From contig CAYVCX010000078.1 of assembly GCA_964450435.1 (NCBI GenBank), positions 1-11,500 of the forward strand: DNA of 11,500 nt. The letters run 5' to 3'. The notes beneath the pieces are model-generated. The model saw only the letters and a list, made by a program, of their open reading frames with translations. It made no database searches and was not told where the DNA came from. The stretch is from SKLM01 sp964450435. GTDB lineage: Bacteria > Chloroflexota > Anaerolineae > B4-G1. Below are positions 1 through 6,429 of the stretch, in pieces. Position 1 is the stretch's first letter; each line of letters begins with the position of its first letter. The translations under genes were made by a program, and so were the position numbers.

Positions 1-893
1 AGGACGATGGGAGCGGAGATGAGCAGCGTGACGCACGCCAGGGCTGCCTGGCTCGAGGGCAGACGGCGCTCGCGAAGCCCAAGTACCATCCAGCCAGCTC
101 CCATAATCGCCCACGCCACTGCGACGTAGAAGGGCACGATGAAGCCCATGAGCAGCCAGAGGAGGCCGGCGGCGGCTGCCCAGCCGATGGCAAGCGCCGG
201 AGAGACGCGACTGGAAACATGGGAGTTGGCGGGCTGCCCGGGCATCCGGCTGACCCGCCAGGCGCGCACCAGGACCAGCAGGCCCCAGAGCAGCAGCGTG
301 CGTGCCAGGGCGATATGCGGAAAGGCATAGAGCACGAGGAAGGTGAACCCCTCGGGCAGTATGAACTCGAGGGGCAGGCTGCCCAGCCAATGCGGTCGCC
401 CCAGGGCGACGAGCAGCCATCCCAGCCCGCCGCCAAAAGCGCTCATTACCCACGCGAGACGGCGCACGGCAATGCGCCTGGTAAAGGCAGCCAGGAAATG
501 GTAGATGGTGAGCAGGAGCCCCAGGCCGAAAGTCCAACGCGCCACGTGGTAGACCCACACCATCTTTGCTGTCAGACTACTGCCCGGGAGCAGCGGGGCA
601 ATCTTTCCCAGGAGGCGGCGGAACGTGAAGAAGAGCGCCCCTGGATGAGGCTCCGGCGTGTAGGCGATGTGGAACAGCCACGCCCCCTCGGCGCCCTGGC
701 GCATCTTGGCCAGATAGGAGTAGCAGTCCTCCACGGCGTAGACGAAGCCGCCGAAGACGCGCTGGTCGTTCGCCAGCGCTGCAGCGACAAGATAGGGGAT
801 GGACGTGATGGCGAGGGCGATGAGGCTGCCGACGAGCACGAAGCGGTACTCGTGAGAGCGGACCGAGCGGGGCCGAGGAGTTGCTTCAGCCAT
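1..893 (-). CDS. Polytopic membrane protein, probable GT-C-type glycosyltransferase (3' end outside window)
   Basis: The frame starts at ATG 893 and stays open to the left edge, giving 297 codons without a stop, so the C-terminus is missing. A GAGG Shine-Dalgarno at 899-902 sits 5 bases before the ATG, and the start overlaps the stop of the upstream gene (TGA 888-886) by 8 bases, which suggests translational coupling. The protein begins MAEATPRP, has a first membrane helix at about residues 18-40, then a loop with ED at 55-56, SYLAKMRQG at 59-67 and a nearby YTPEP, followed by several hydrophobic helices. The same loop pattern (DGHSYLAKMRQG, then YTPER) occurs in the gene at 3004-4608, so the two are paralogues. 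In GT-C enzymes an acidic residue in the first extracytoplasmic loop is catalytic; here D56 is the candidate. The GT-C assignment is by fold pattern, and the acceptor and donor are unknown. Confidence 0.8.
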   Translation of the reverse strand, partial: MAEATPRPRSVRSHEYRFVLVGSLIALAITSIPYLVAAALANDQRVFGGFVYAVEDCYSYLAKMRQGAEGAWLFHIAYTPEPHPGALFFTFRRLLGKIAPLLPGSSLTAKMVWVYHVARWTFGLGLLLTIYHFLAAFTRRIAVRRLAWVMSAFGGGLGWLLVALGRPHWLGSLPLEFILPEGFTFLVLYAFPHIALARTLLLWGLLVLVRAWRVSRMPGQPANSHVSSRVSPALAIGWAAAAGLLWLLMGFIVPFYVAVAWAIMGAGWMVLGLRERRLPSSQAALACVTLLISAPIV

Positions 894-1819
894 CGACACC
901 TCGATCTCGAGAGTGGGCAAGGGCCCAGGCTGTCACGCCTGCCAGGGTGGCGCCGGACACGATCCAGCCAGCATAGACCGGGCGCGGGTCATAGCGGAAG
1001 AGTTCGGAGCCGTCGGCGAGGATGATGCTCATCTCCGATCCCGCGTCCGGCAGAGGGCGGGCCTCGGTGTTTCGATAGAGGTACGTGCCGTCGAGGTGGT
1101 CGACCACCTGCCAGCCGGGGGTCTCGGCTCCCGGCTCGCAGTCGAGCGGGAAAGCCGCCGCAGCGTACTGCACGCCGAGCTGGCCGAGCAGGCCCGCGTG
1201 GGGACAGATATCCTGGAGCGCCGTCTGCACGTCGCGGCCCTCCGGGAACGGGGGCAGCGTGACGCTGTATCCCCGCTGCGGCGGCAGGCCTGCGGCACGG
1301 GTGAGGTATTCGGCGTACGCGCGGATCTGGAGGGGGTCTACCCCGTCGGCCAGCTCCAGGCCGTAGCGCTCGGCCACGTGCTGGGGGATGGTGTAGCTGG
1401 GGGAGTAGACGCGGAAGCGCCCGGGTTGCCGGGCGAGCCACTCCGCGGCCGCGCGTCCGTCTGCAAACACCCGCTCTGGCGACCTCGCCTCTATCAGGGT
1501 GACGTCGACGACGAACAGGTCCAGGGCGACCAGCGCCACGCTGGCCGCGCCCAGCCATTCCCTCTTCCGCGACGTGAGTCGGGCGCAGCAGAGTGCAACG
1601 GCCAGCGGGGTGACGATGCCGAACACCGCAAGGTTCAGCGGCGGTCTGCCAAGCGAGATCCAGTACCCGATCACCAGCATAGGGGGGAGGGTTGCAGCGC
1701 CGAGCGCAAGGGCTCGTCTCCAGCGTCGCATCGCCCTCGTGCTCTCGTTCCTTCTCATCGTCTCTTCGACGCCGAGGCTGGCCAGGACGGCGGTGCTGAA
1801 GACGACCAACACCCACGCG
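886..1819 (-). CDS. YfhO-like membrane protein, C-terminal part (after frameshift)
   Basis: This is the second half of a gene that begins at GTG 3014; the reading frame changes near 1820. In this frame the protein resumes with AWVLVVFSTAVLASLGVEE, a membrane helix of the kind that follows the RVP motif in YfhO-like proteins. Two more hydrophobic helices follow, then a soluble part containing FRVYSPSYTIPQH and YGLELADGVDPLQ, a final helix (PVYAGWIVSGATLAG) and the stop TGA at 888-886. The periplasmic C-terminal domain and last helix match the usual plan of YfhO-family (PF09586-like) GT-C proteins. The only plausible independent start is ATG 1758, which overlaps the TGA of the first half (1757-1755) as ATGA. 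Using it would give a 290-residue fragment lacking the helix just after the break. I read this as one broken or mis-sequenced gene rather than two genes. Confidence 0.75.
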
Positions 1820-3014
1820 GGCGCGGCGGAACGCGCAACAGCCCCAGGCCCGGCACGAGGCGCCATAGGGCCTGCTGCAACAGGCCGCCGTTCGTGCCCA
1901 GACTGAACCAGGCCGCGGCGACGGCGAGCCCGACCAGCCACGTTCCGAGCCAGCCTGGCCGCGAGGGGGCAGCGGCTTCAGCGGCTCGATTCAGGGAGCG
2001 CCACACAGATCGCGCGCCCAGGCCAGCGAGCACGAGGGTGCTGACACCCAGGTAGGTCATCCATTCGTGATAGCCGCCGTGGTCGGCCAGGAGGAGGCCG
2101 ACGAGGTAGCGCCAGGGCAAGGACCATGCGGCTGCATCCTGCATGGTCATCGCGGAGCGGGTGGTGTGCGGGAGCAGGGCCAGGGTGGGGAGCCACTGGC
2201 ATGCCGAGAGACCGACGAAGACGGCGAGGGCTGTGAAGGCCAGCTTGAGGTGCGGAACGCTGCCATCGGAGCACTGCACGATCGCCGGGTCTCCGGTCCG
2301 AATGGCGCTCACCGCGCGGCGTGCCAGGCCCGCCAGGGCCAACGCCGCAGCCGCCGCCAGCGTATAGGCGGACATGCGGACGTCGGCAGAGAACTGGGCG
2401 GCAAGGGCGACTCCCGCCGCGATTGCCCACCGCGACCGGAGGCGCGTCGCAGGGCTGGAGGCCTTGAACGCGCACAGCATCACCAGAGGCAGCCAGGGCC
2501 AGGCCTGCACCCACCCGACGTGACCAGCGCCCAGGTGGGCCAGCAGCCTGGGCGAGCCCTGGTAGGCGACGGCTGAGACCAGCGCGGCCCAGGGGCCACT
2601 GTGGAGGCCGTGCCGCATCAGGGCGACCATCGCCGCCCCCGCCATCCAGAGGTGAAGGACGGCTGACAGATTGAAGCCCAGGCTCAGAGGCAGTCCTCGT
2701 GTGAAGAGAAGGAGCCAGTTCGGCGGGTAGTAGAGACCGGCTAGGGGATTGGCAGCGAAGGGCGTCCCGCTCATGATCGTCGGCCGCCAGAGCGGGAAGC
2801 GGCCCTGTTCCCAAACCACGCGGCGGGTGAAGTGAGCATTCGGCCAGTGAGTCACCGCCAGGTCGGAGTGGGGCGCCGCTGGTTTCCACACCCACCATGT
2901 GGGCCGGAGGGCCAGCGGATGGATGAGGCACAGGGCCAGGATGAGGAGGAAGAGATGGAGGACGAGCCCGCTCCATCTTCGGCTGCGTGTTTCCGGTCCC
3001 GGTCTAGCGTCCAC
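1755..3014 (-). CDS. YfhO-like membrane protein, N-terminal part (frameshifted near 1820)
   Basis: This is the first half of a probable 709-residue YfhO-like (GT-C fold) membrane glycosyltransferase. The start is GTG 3014, overlapping the upstream stop (TAG 3006-3004) by 11 bases; AAAGG about 12 bases upstream is a weak Shine-Dalgarno. Helix 1 spans about residues 17-35. The loop after it carries HSD at 49-51, then GRFPLWRPTIMSGTPFAANP at 71-90 and LYYPPNWLL at about 94-102. This acidic residue, the FPLWNP-like stretch and GTPF.ANP are typical of YfhO-like proteins. Many further helices follow up to LLRVPPR (near residue 396). After that the frame turns into non-hydrophobic, Ser/Pro/Arg-rich sequence (PRGCWSSSAPPSWPASASKRR) and stops at 1755, while the family-like sequence continues in another frame. 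The sugar donor is probably polyprenyl-linked, and the target is unknown. Confidence 0.8.
   Translation of the reverse strand: MDARPGPETRSRRWSGLVLHLFLLILALCLIHPLALRPTWWVWKPAAPHSDLAVTHWPNAHFTRRVVWEQGRFPLWRPTIMSGTPFAANPLAGLYYPPNWLLLFTRGLPLSLGFNLSAVLHLWMAGAAMVALMRHGLHSGPWAALVSAVAYQGSPRLLAHLGAGHVGWVQAWPWLPLVMLCAFKASSPATRLRSRWAIAAGVALAAQFSADVRMSAYTLAAAAALALAGLARRAVSAIRTGDPAIVQCSDGSVPHLKLAFTALAVFVGLSACQWLPTLALLPHTTRSAMTMQDAAAWSLPWRYLVGLLLADHGGYHEWMTYLGVSTLVLAGLGARSVWRSLNRAAEAAAPSRPGWLGTWLVGLAVAAAWFSLGTNGGLLQQALWRLVPGLGLLRVPPRPRGCWSSSAPPSWPASASKRR
1815..1826 (-). other. Frameshift site in the YfhO-like gene
   Basis: On the minus strand the sequence reads GTT CCG CCG CGC CCG CGT GGG in the upstream frame and GCG TGG GTG TTG GTC in the downstream frame. 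Upstream coding gives RVPPR and downstream coding gives AWVLVV. One added base, for example a fourth C in the CCC run at 1819-1821, restores a single frame of 710 codons including the stop (2,129 nt observed, 2,130 needed). Removing two bases would also work. The location in a GC-rich homopolymer makes a sequencing or assembly error the simplest reason. A genuine inactivating mutation is the main alternative. Confidence 0.75.
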
Positions 3015-4608
3015 TGAGTTCGTACACCTTTGCCCCGTCCGTCTCGAAGACGAGGGTGCCCGCGCGGGTGGCTATCGCCGCGCCACGGCCCAAGGCCCGC
3101 TCGCGGGGACCCACCAGCGCGTATGTCACGCGGTTCTCGTGGAGGAAGGCCTGCTGCTCCGCCGCACTCATTTCGGCGCGCCAGTAGGCCTCGACCTGCG
3201 TCCTGCGGCGTTCTGCGTCCAGAGTCTCGAAGGGGTGCCCGTAGACCACGGGCTGTCCCGCCCAGGCAGGCACGAAGGTGCCGGTCTGGGGAGCGCAGAG
3301 CACGACCCCGCCGGGGCTGGTCTGGTCCCGAAGCCACGCGAGCGCCTTCCACTCCCCCGCACTCAGATAGAACCACGGCTCCCCGGATAGAGCTCCGAAC
3401 GAGACCAGGACGATGAGGAAGAGGGTGGTCAGCGCGCTGAAGGCGATGGCGATCCCACGCCAGAACCCGCGTCCGCCGGCCGGGACCCTCGGTCGGATAG
3501 AGTGCCACCAGCCCATCCCTGCCAGAAGGCCTATGGCGACGCCCAGCCCAAGGCTGAGGCGCCGCTGGAGAGGAAGGGGCAGGACCATCCCCACGACCGT
3601 CACGAGGACCCAGCCGAGCAGGAGGAGGTCGCCGTCGGAGCCGCGGCGAAGGGCAGCGGCAGCGCCCAGGAGGGCGAGGACCAGGAGCAGGCCGTAGCTC
3701 AGCGCCCAGTCCCACGCGGGCGGCGAGGGCGTGATGTTCTCGGCATTCCACGCGGCCAGGACGGGGTCGGAGCGAATCGCGATCTGCATGTAGACGGGAT
3801 AGGCGAGAGCGACGGCTCCTGCCGCGATGATCCACGCCCCTGCGCGCCAGGGAGGAGGATTTCCGGGTTCGCGGCGGTGGCGCAGGGCACGGGCGGCGAG
3901 CATAACGCCCAGCGCTCCGAAGACGGGCACCAGGCCGAAGGGCTGGATCGCCCCCAGCAGCAGGGCTGCCAGCAGCAGACCGAAGCCCCAGGGCCACGTC
4001 GCGACCCGATGGTCGGCTGCCTGAGCTGTGAGATGCGTGATACGGAGGCCGCATACCGCTATCCCCGTCATAAGCGCGATGGCGAGGGGGAAGTGGGCGT
4101 TTGCCATGAGCGAATAAGAGGGAAACGCCTCGGGTACCCACAGGTCGGCCGTCTGAAGCCCGGCGGCTCCTGCCAACCAGCCGAATCCGGATCCCAGAGA
4201 AGTGAGTAAGAACATGGTCGCACGTCCCTGCCGATGAGGGTTCAGATGGGCGGCGAGGGTGTAGATCCCCGCCAGCATGGCTATGCCACCGAGGATTCGG
4301 GCACCGTGGTAGACGCCGATCAAGGGCAGACGGGTCCAGCGGGCGAAATGGCCCAGCCAGAGGTGGAACAGGAACAGGTACGCTCCGGGGCTCCGTTCCG
4401 GCGTGTATGGAAGCTGGAAGCGCCAGGCACCCTGGTAGCCCTGGCGCATCTTGGCGAGGTATGAATGGCCATCCTGGGGGTTGAAGACCAGCCCGGTGAA
4501 GTGCGCGCCGTCGGGTGTCGCGGCCCAGGCGACCAGATAGGGCAGGGTGGCGAGCACCATCAATGCCAGCCCGGTCCAGGCGAGCCAGGTGATCTCTCGG
4601 CGATTCAC
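3004..4608 (-). CDS. Polytopic membrane protein, probable GT-C-type glycosyltransferase
   Basis: This protein of 534 residues is first in the three-gene membrane operon. I place the start at GTG 4608 (MNRREITW): GGAG lies 5 bases upstream and a good promoter lies at 4640-4668. The frame stays open 82 codons further back to 4854, but that stretch is Arg/Pro-rich and contains the promoter, so it is not coding. Helix 1 covers about residues 8-30; the following loop has NPQDGHSYLAKMRQG (43-57) with D46 as candidate catalytic acid, then PYTPERSPGAYLF. About ten more hydrophobic helices follow. The soluble C-terminal region has WLRDQTSPGGVVLCAP, TGTFVPAWAGQPVVYGHPFET and ends YELSGR. This plan resembles GT-C enzymes that move sugars from polyprenyl-phosphate carriers on the outer membrane face. 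It is paralogous to the gene at 1-893. The precise reaction is unknown. Confidence 0.87.
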   Translation of the reverse strand: MNRREITWLAWTGLALMVLATLPYLVAWAATPDGAHFTGLVFNPQDGHSYLAKMRQGYQGAWRFQLPYTPERSPGAYLFLFHLWLGHFARWTRLPLIGVYHGARILGGIAMLAGIYTLAAHLNPHRQGRATMFLLTSLGSGFGWLAGAAGLQTADLWVPEAFPSYSLMANAHFPLAIALMTGIAVCGLRITHLTAQAADHRVATWPWGFGLLLAALLLGAIQPFGLVPVFGALGVMLAARALRHRREPGNPPPWRAGAWIIAAGAVALAYPVYMQIAIRSDPVLAAWNAENITPSPPAWDWALSYGLLLVLALLGAAAALRRGSDGDLLLLGWVLVTVVGMVLPLPLQRRLSLGLGVAIGLLAGMGWWHSIRPRVPAGGRGFWRGIAIAFSALTTLFLIVLVSFGALSGEPWFYLSAGEWKALAWLRDQTSPGGVVLCAPQTGTFVPAWAGQPVVYGHPFETLDAERRRTQVEAYWRAEMSAAEQQAFLHENRVTYALVGPRERALGRGAAIATRAGTLVFETDGAKVYELSGR

Positions 4609-4639
4609 GTTCACTCCCGTTCGCGGTTCAGGTTGGTGG

Positions 4640-4668
4640 ATTGTAGCACAGGTTGACTTCGTCACCAA
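4640..4668 (-). promoter_or_regulatory. Sigma-70 promoter of the three-gene membrane operon
   Basis: On the minus strand TTGGTG (4668-4663) is followed after exactly 17 bases by TACAAT (4645-4640), which has 5 of 6 consensus bases. TGC directly before it gives an extended -10 (TGnTACAAT). Transcription would begin near 4633, about 25 bases before the GTG at 4608, leaving room for the GGAG ribosome-binding site. The position fits the operon start well. Confidence 0.7.
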
Positions 4669-4818
4669 GGGCGGCGCGTTCCCGCTGGTCGGGCACTGAG
4701 CCAGGCGACGGCGGTCGCGGGATGGGGCGGCCCGGCCGACGAACACAGGGCGAGCCAGAGATGTGCGCGCTGCGAGCCGGGAAGAGGCGTCTGGGGCGAA
4801 AGCATGTGCTGCAGAATA

Positions 4819-4836
4819 GGGCGGCAAGGACCGCCC
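4819..4836 (-). terminator. Weak terminator-like hairpin after mobB
   Basis: On the minus strand, 24 bases past the mobB stop, GGGCGG and CCGCCC form a perfect 6-bp G+C stem around a 6-base loop (TCCTTG), followed by TATTCT. The T run is poor, so intrinsic termination would be inefficient. It is well placed to separate the dapB-mobB unit from the promoter at 4640-4668. The rest of the 4609-4859 gap shows nothing else that I can identify. Confidence 0.4.
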
Positions 4837-4859
4837 CGGGTTCGCTCTTCCCATTCGCT

Positions 4860-5396
4860 CTATGGGATTACGTGGGCCTCGATGAAGGCAGCCAGAGCGG
4901 CCACGTCGTCGAGATCGAACTGGGGCACGTCCACGTCGAAGCGGCGATCCGAAACTACGGCGATCAGGTTATCCGGGGCCGATATCAAGGGGGACTCGGC
5001 CCGGGCTCGGTTGACCTCGATCTTGAGGGTGTGGGCGTGCTTGTACCCCTCCGTCACGATCAGGTCCACGTCCTGGATGACAGTCAGGATCGACTCGAGA
5101 GAGGGTTCTTCCTCGAAGGTGCGCACGTGGATTGCCCTGTCCGGGCCGGCGAGGACGACGTGGTCGGCGCCGGCGCGGGCGAAGCGCCAGGAGTCCTTGC
5201 CCGGGGTGTCGAACTCCAGACCACGATGGTAGTGGTGCTTGATGACTGCGACGCGGTAGCCGCGGTCCTTGAGCTCGCGGATGAGCTTCTCCACGAGGGT
5301 CGTCTTCCCGCTGCCGGAGTGACCGACGAAGGAGACCACAGGAATGGCAGGCTTCGTGCTCGGCTCCTGGGGTGAGTTCTCGGCGTGCTGGCTCAT
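4860..5396 (-). CDS. mobB: Molybdopterin-guanine dinucleotide biosynthesis protein MobB
   Basis: This 178-residue cytosolic GTP-binding adapter helps MobA turn molybdopterin into the guanine dinucleotide cofactor. After a polar tail of about 17 residues comes the beta strand IPVVSFVG and the Walker A loop GHSGSGKTT (25-33). It is followed by the family-typical VIKHH (51-55), DTPGKDSWRFARAGA (63-77) and the Walker-B-like strand DLIVTEGYKH, with a conserved C-terminal VVSDRR segment. The length is close to that of E. coli MobB. ATG 5396 overlaps the dapB stop as ATGA, so it is probably translated by coupling from dapB. No mobA, moa, moe or molybdoenzyme gene is in the window, so the cofactor context cannot be checked here. 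The family assignment is firm; the physiological need for it is inferred. Confidence 0.94.
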   Translation of the reverse strand: MSQHAENSPQEPSTKPAIPVVSFVGHSGSGKTTLVEKLIRELKDRGYRVAVIKHHYHRGLEFDTPGKDSWRFARAGADHVVLAGPDRAIHVRTFEEEPSLESILTVIQDVDLIVTEGYKHAHTLKIEVNRARAESPLISAPDNLIAVVSDRRFDVDVPQFDLDDVAALAAFIEAHVIP

Positions 5397-6196
5397 GTAT
5401 TCTCGAAGGCCTCTTGCAGGGTGTAGGACCCGCTATCCATGCCGCTGACGTAGAGCGCCCCGCGGATCAGACCATCTGCGAAGGCGTCGGAGCTGTAGGC
5501 GCGGTGGGTCAGTTCCAGTCTCTCGTTCTGGAAGCCAAAGATGACGCGATGAGTGGAGGGAGTTCCACCGGACCGGATTGAGCTGTACTGGATGGTGTGC
5601 GGTTTTCGCCGTCCTGCCCCCTCGCGTCCGTACGCGGCATCCCGGGCGAGATCGAGGCCCAGGGTCTCGGCAATGACCTCTCCGATCTCCTTCGCGGTGC
5701 CGCTGGGGGCGTCGACTTTTGTGTTTGCGTGCGTTTCCACGATGTCGATGTCGGCGTCTTCTCCCACCTCGGTGCAGACACGGCGCACCAGCTCGTAGAG
5801 CAGGTGGACAATGCGCGACCCGTTGGAGGCCCGGAGAACCGGGATGGTGGCGGCGGCCTCCTGTATCCGCGCCGCCTGGTCCGGGGCGAAGCCGGTCGTG
5901 CCGGTGACGAAGGGTGTCTGGTGCTCGAGGCAAGCTTCCAGGACCGCGATGGAGACGGCTGGTCTGGTGCATTCGAGGACGACGTCGCAGTCGTCGATGA
6001 CGTGGCGTATGTCGTCAACCACGCGCGCGCCCAGGCGCCTGCCCAGTCCGACGAGGAGACCGAGGTCGATTCCAATGTAGTCTCGGCCCTTCGGCCCGAC
6101 GGCGCCGACGAGATCGATGTCGGGCATGCTGACCGCGCGCCTCACCAATGCTCGCCCCATGTTTCCGTTGGGGCCCACGATGAGTAACTTGACCAT
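5393..6196 (-). CDS. dapB: 4-hydroxy-tetrahydrodipicolinate reductase
   Basis: This 267-residue cytosolic enzyme performs the NAD(P)H-dependent step that yields tetrahydrodipicolinate for lysine and diaminopimelate. The start is ATG 6196, with AAGGAG at 6206-6201 four bases upstream; the frame is open 81 codons further back, but that segment spans the promoter. Visible motifs are the nucleotide loop GPNGNMG (8-14), GTTGF (99-103) and the family signature KVDAPSGTA (160-168) with the proton donor K160. The catalytic histidine is present as H156. The second His of the usual EaHHxxK motif is replaced (ETHANTK, A157). The GE before the His in the C-terminal segment and the GVN after the conserved Asn are also changed (GGTPSTH, RIVH). 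It is thus a divergent but probably active DapB. No dapA lies beside it. It is first in a two-gene unit with mobB. Confidence 0.9.
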   Translation of the reverse strand: MVKLLIVGPNGNMGRALVRRAVSMPDIDLVGAVGPKGRDYIGIDLGLLVGLGRRLGARVVDDIRHVIDDCDVVLECTRPAVSIAVLEACLEHQTPFVTGTTGFAPDQAARIQEAAATIPVLRASNGSRIVHLLYELVRRVCTEVGEDADIDIVETHANTKVDAPSGTAKEIGEVIAETLGLDLARDAAYGREGAGRRKPHTIQYSSIRSGGTPSTHRVIFGFQNERLELTHRAYSSDAFADGLIRGALYVSGMDSGSYTLQEAFENT

Positions 6197-6281
6197 GGTT
6201 CTCCTTCCTCTCCTGCTGGCGTCCTGCGGCGTGATGTCGCAGTACGCGCTGGGCCGTACGCCGATGCGCACGAACTCTGCA

Positions 6282-6310
6282 AGTATATTGAAGAGCGGCT
6301 CACAAGTCAA
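6282..6310 (-). promoter_or_regulatory. Sigma-70 promoter of dapB-mobB
   Basis: On the minus strand TTGACT (6310-6305) and TATACT (6287-6282) each match 5 of 6 consensus bases and are exactly 17 bases apart. This is the best promoter in the window. It predicts a start near 6275 and a leader of about 80 bases before the dapB ATG. I see no convincing riboswitch in the leader; the short inverted repeat at 6243-6259 (GTACG/CGTAC) is too small to call. Confidence 0.75.
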
Positions 6311-6370
6311 AGCGCAGGCGGGTTCGGGCGCCGGCGTGCCAGGGAACCGTGATTGCGGGGGGTGTGGGGT

Positions 6371-6398
6371 TTGGCGGTTCGAGCTCTCGTGGTAAAAT
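6371..6398 (+). promoter_or_regulatory. Sigma-70 promoter of the MFS transporter gene
   Basis: TTGGCG (6371-6376) and TAAAAT (6393-6398, 5 of 6 consensus) are 16 bases apart, and TGG in front of the latter gives an extended -10. The predicted start is near 6405, leaving a short leader with AAGGAGG before ATG 6430. This excludes the in-frame ATGs at 6349 and 6397 as starts for this transcript. It lies back to back with the dapB promoter, with 60 bases between the two -35 boxes. Confidence 0.6.
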
Positions 6399-6429
6399 GG
6401 CCGAAAGCTACGTAGAAGGAGGGCTTGAC

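Noticed and set aside
219..2055. Long plus-strand open frames at 219-1025 and 913-2055
   Set aside because: They lie opposite membrane-protein genes with clear family motifs. Their products are Arg/Gly/Glu/Gln-rich with no domain pattern, as expected of antisense frames in G+C-rich DNA.
2852..4141. Minus-strand open frame of 429 codons overlapping the GT-C gene
   Set aside because: The product is Arg/Pro/Ser-rich and lacks hydrophobic helices; the membrane protein in the other frame explains this region.
4609..4854. N-terminal extension of the gene at 3004-4608 (82 more codons in frame)
   Set aside because: It is Arg/Pro/Ala-rich without family-like features, and it contains a well-formed promoter. 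GTG 4608 has a proper ribosome-binding site right before the first helix.
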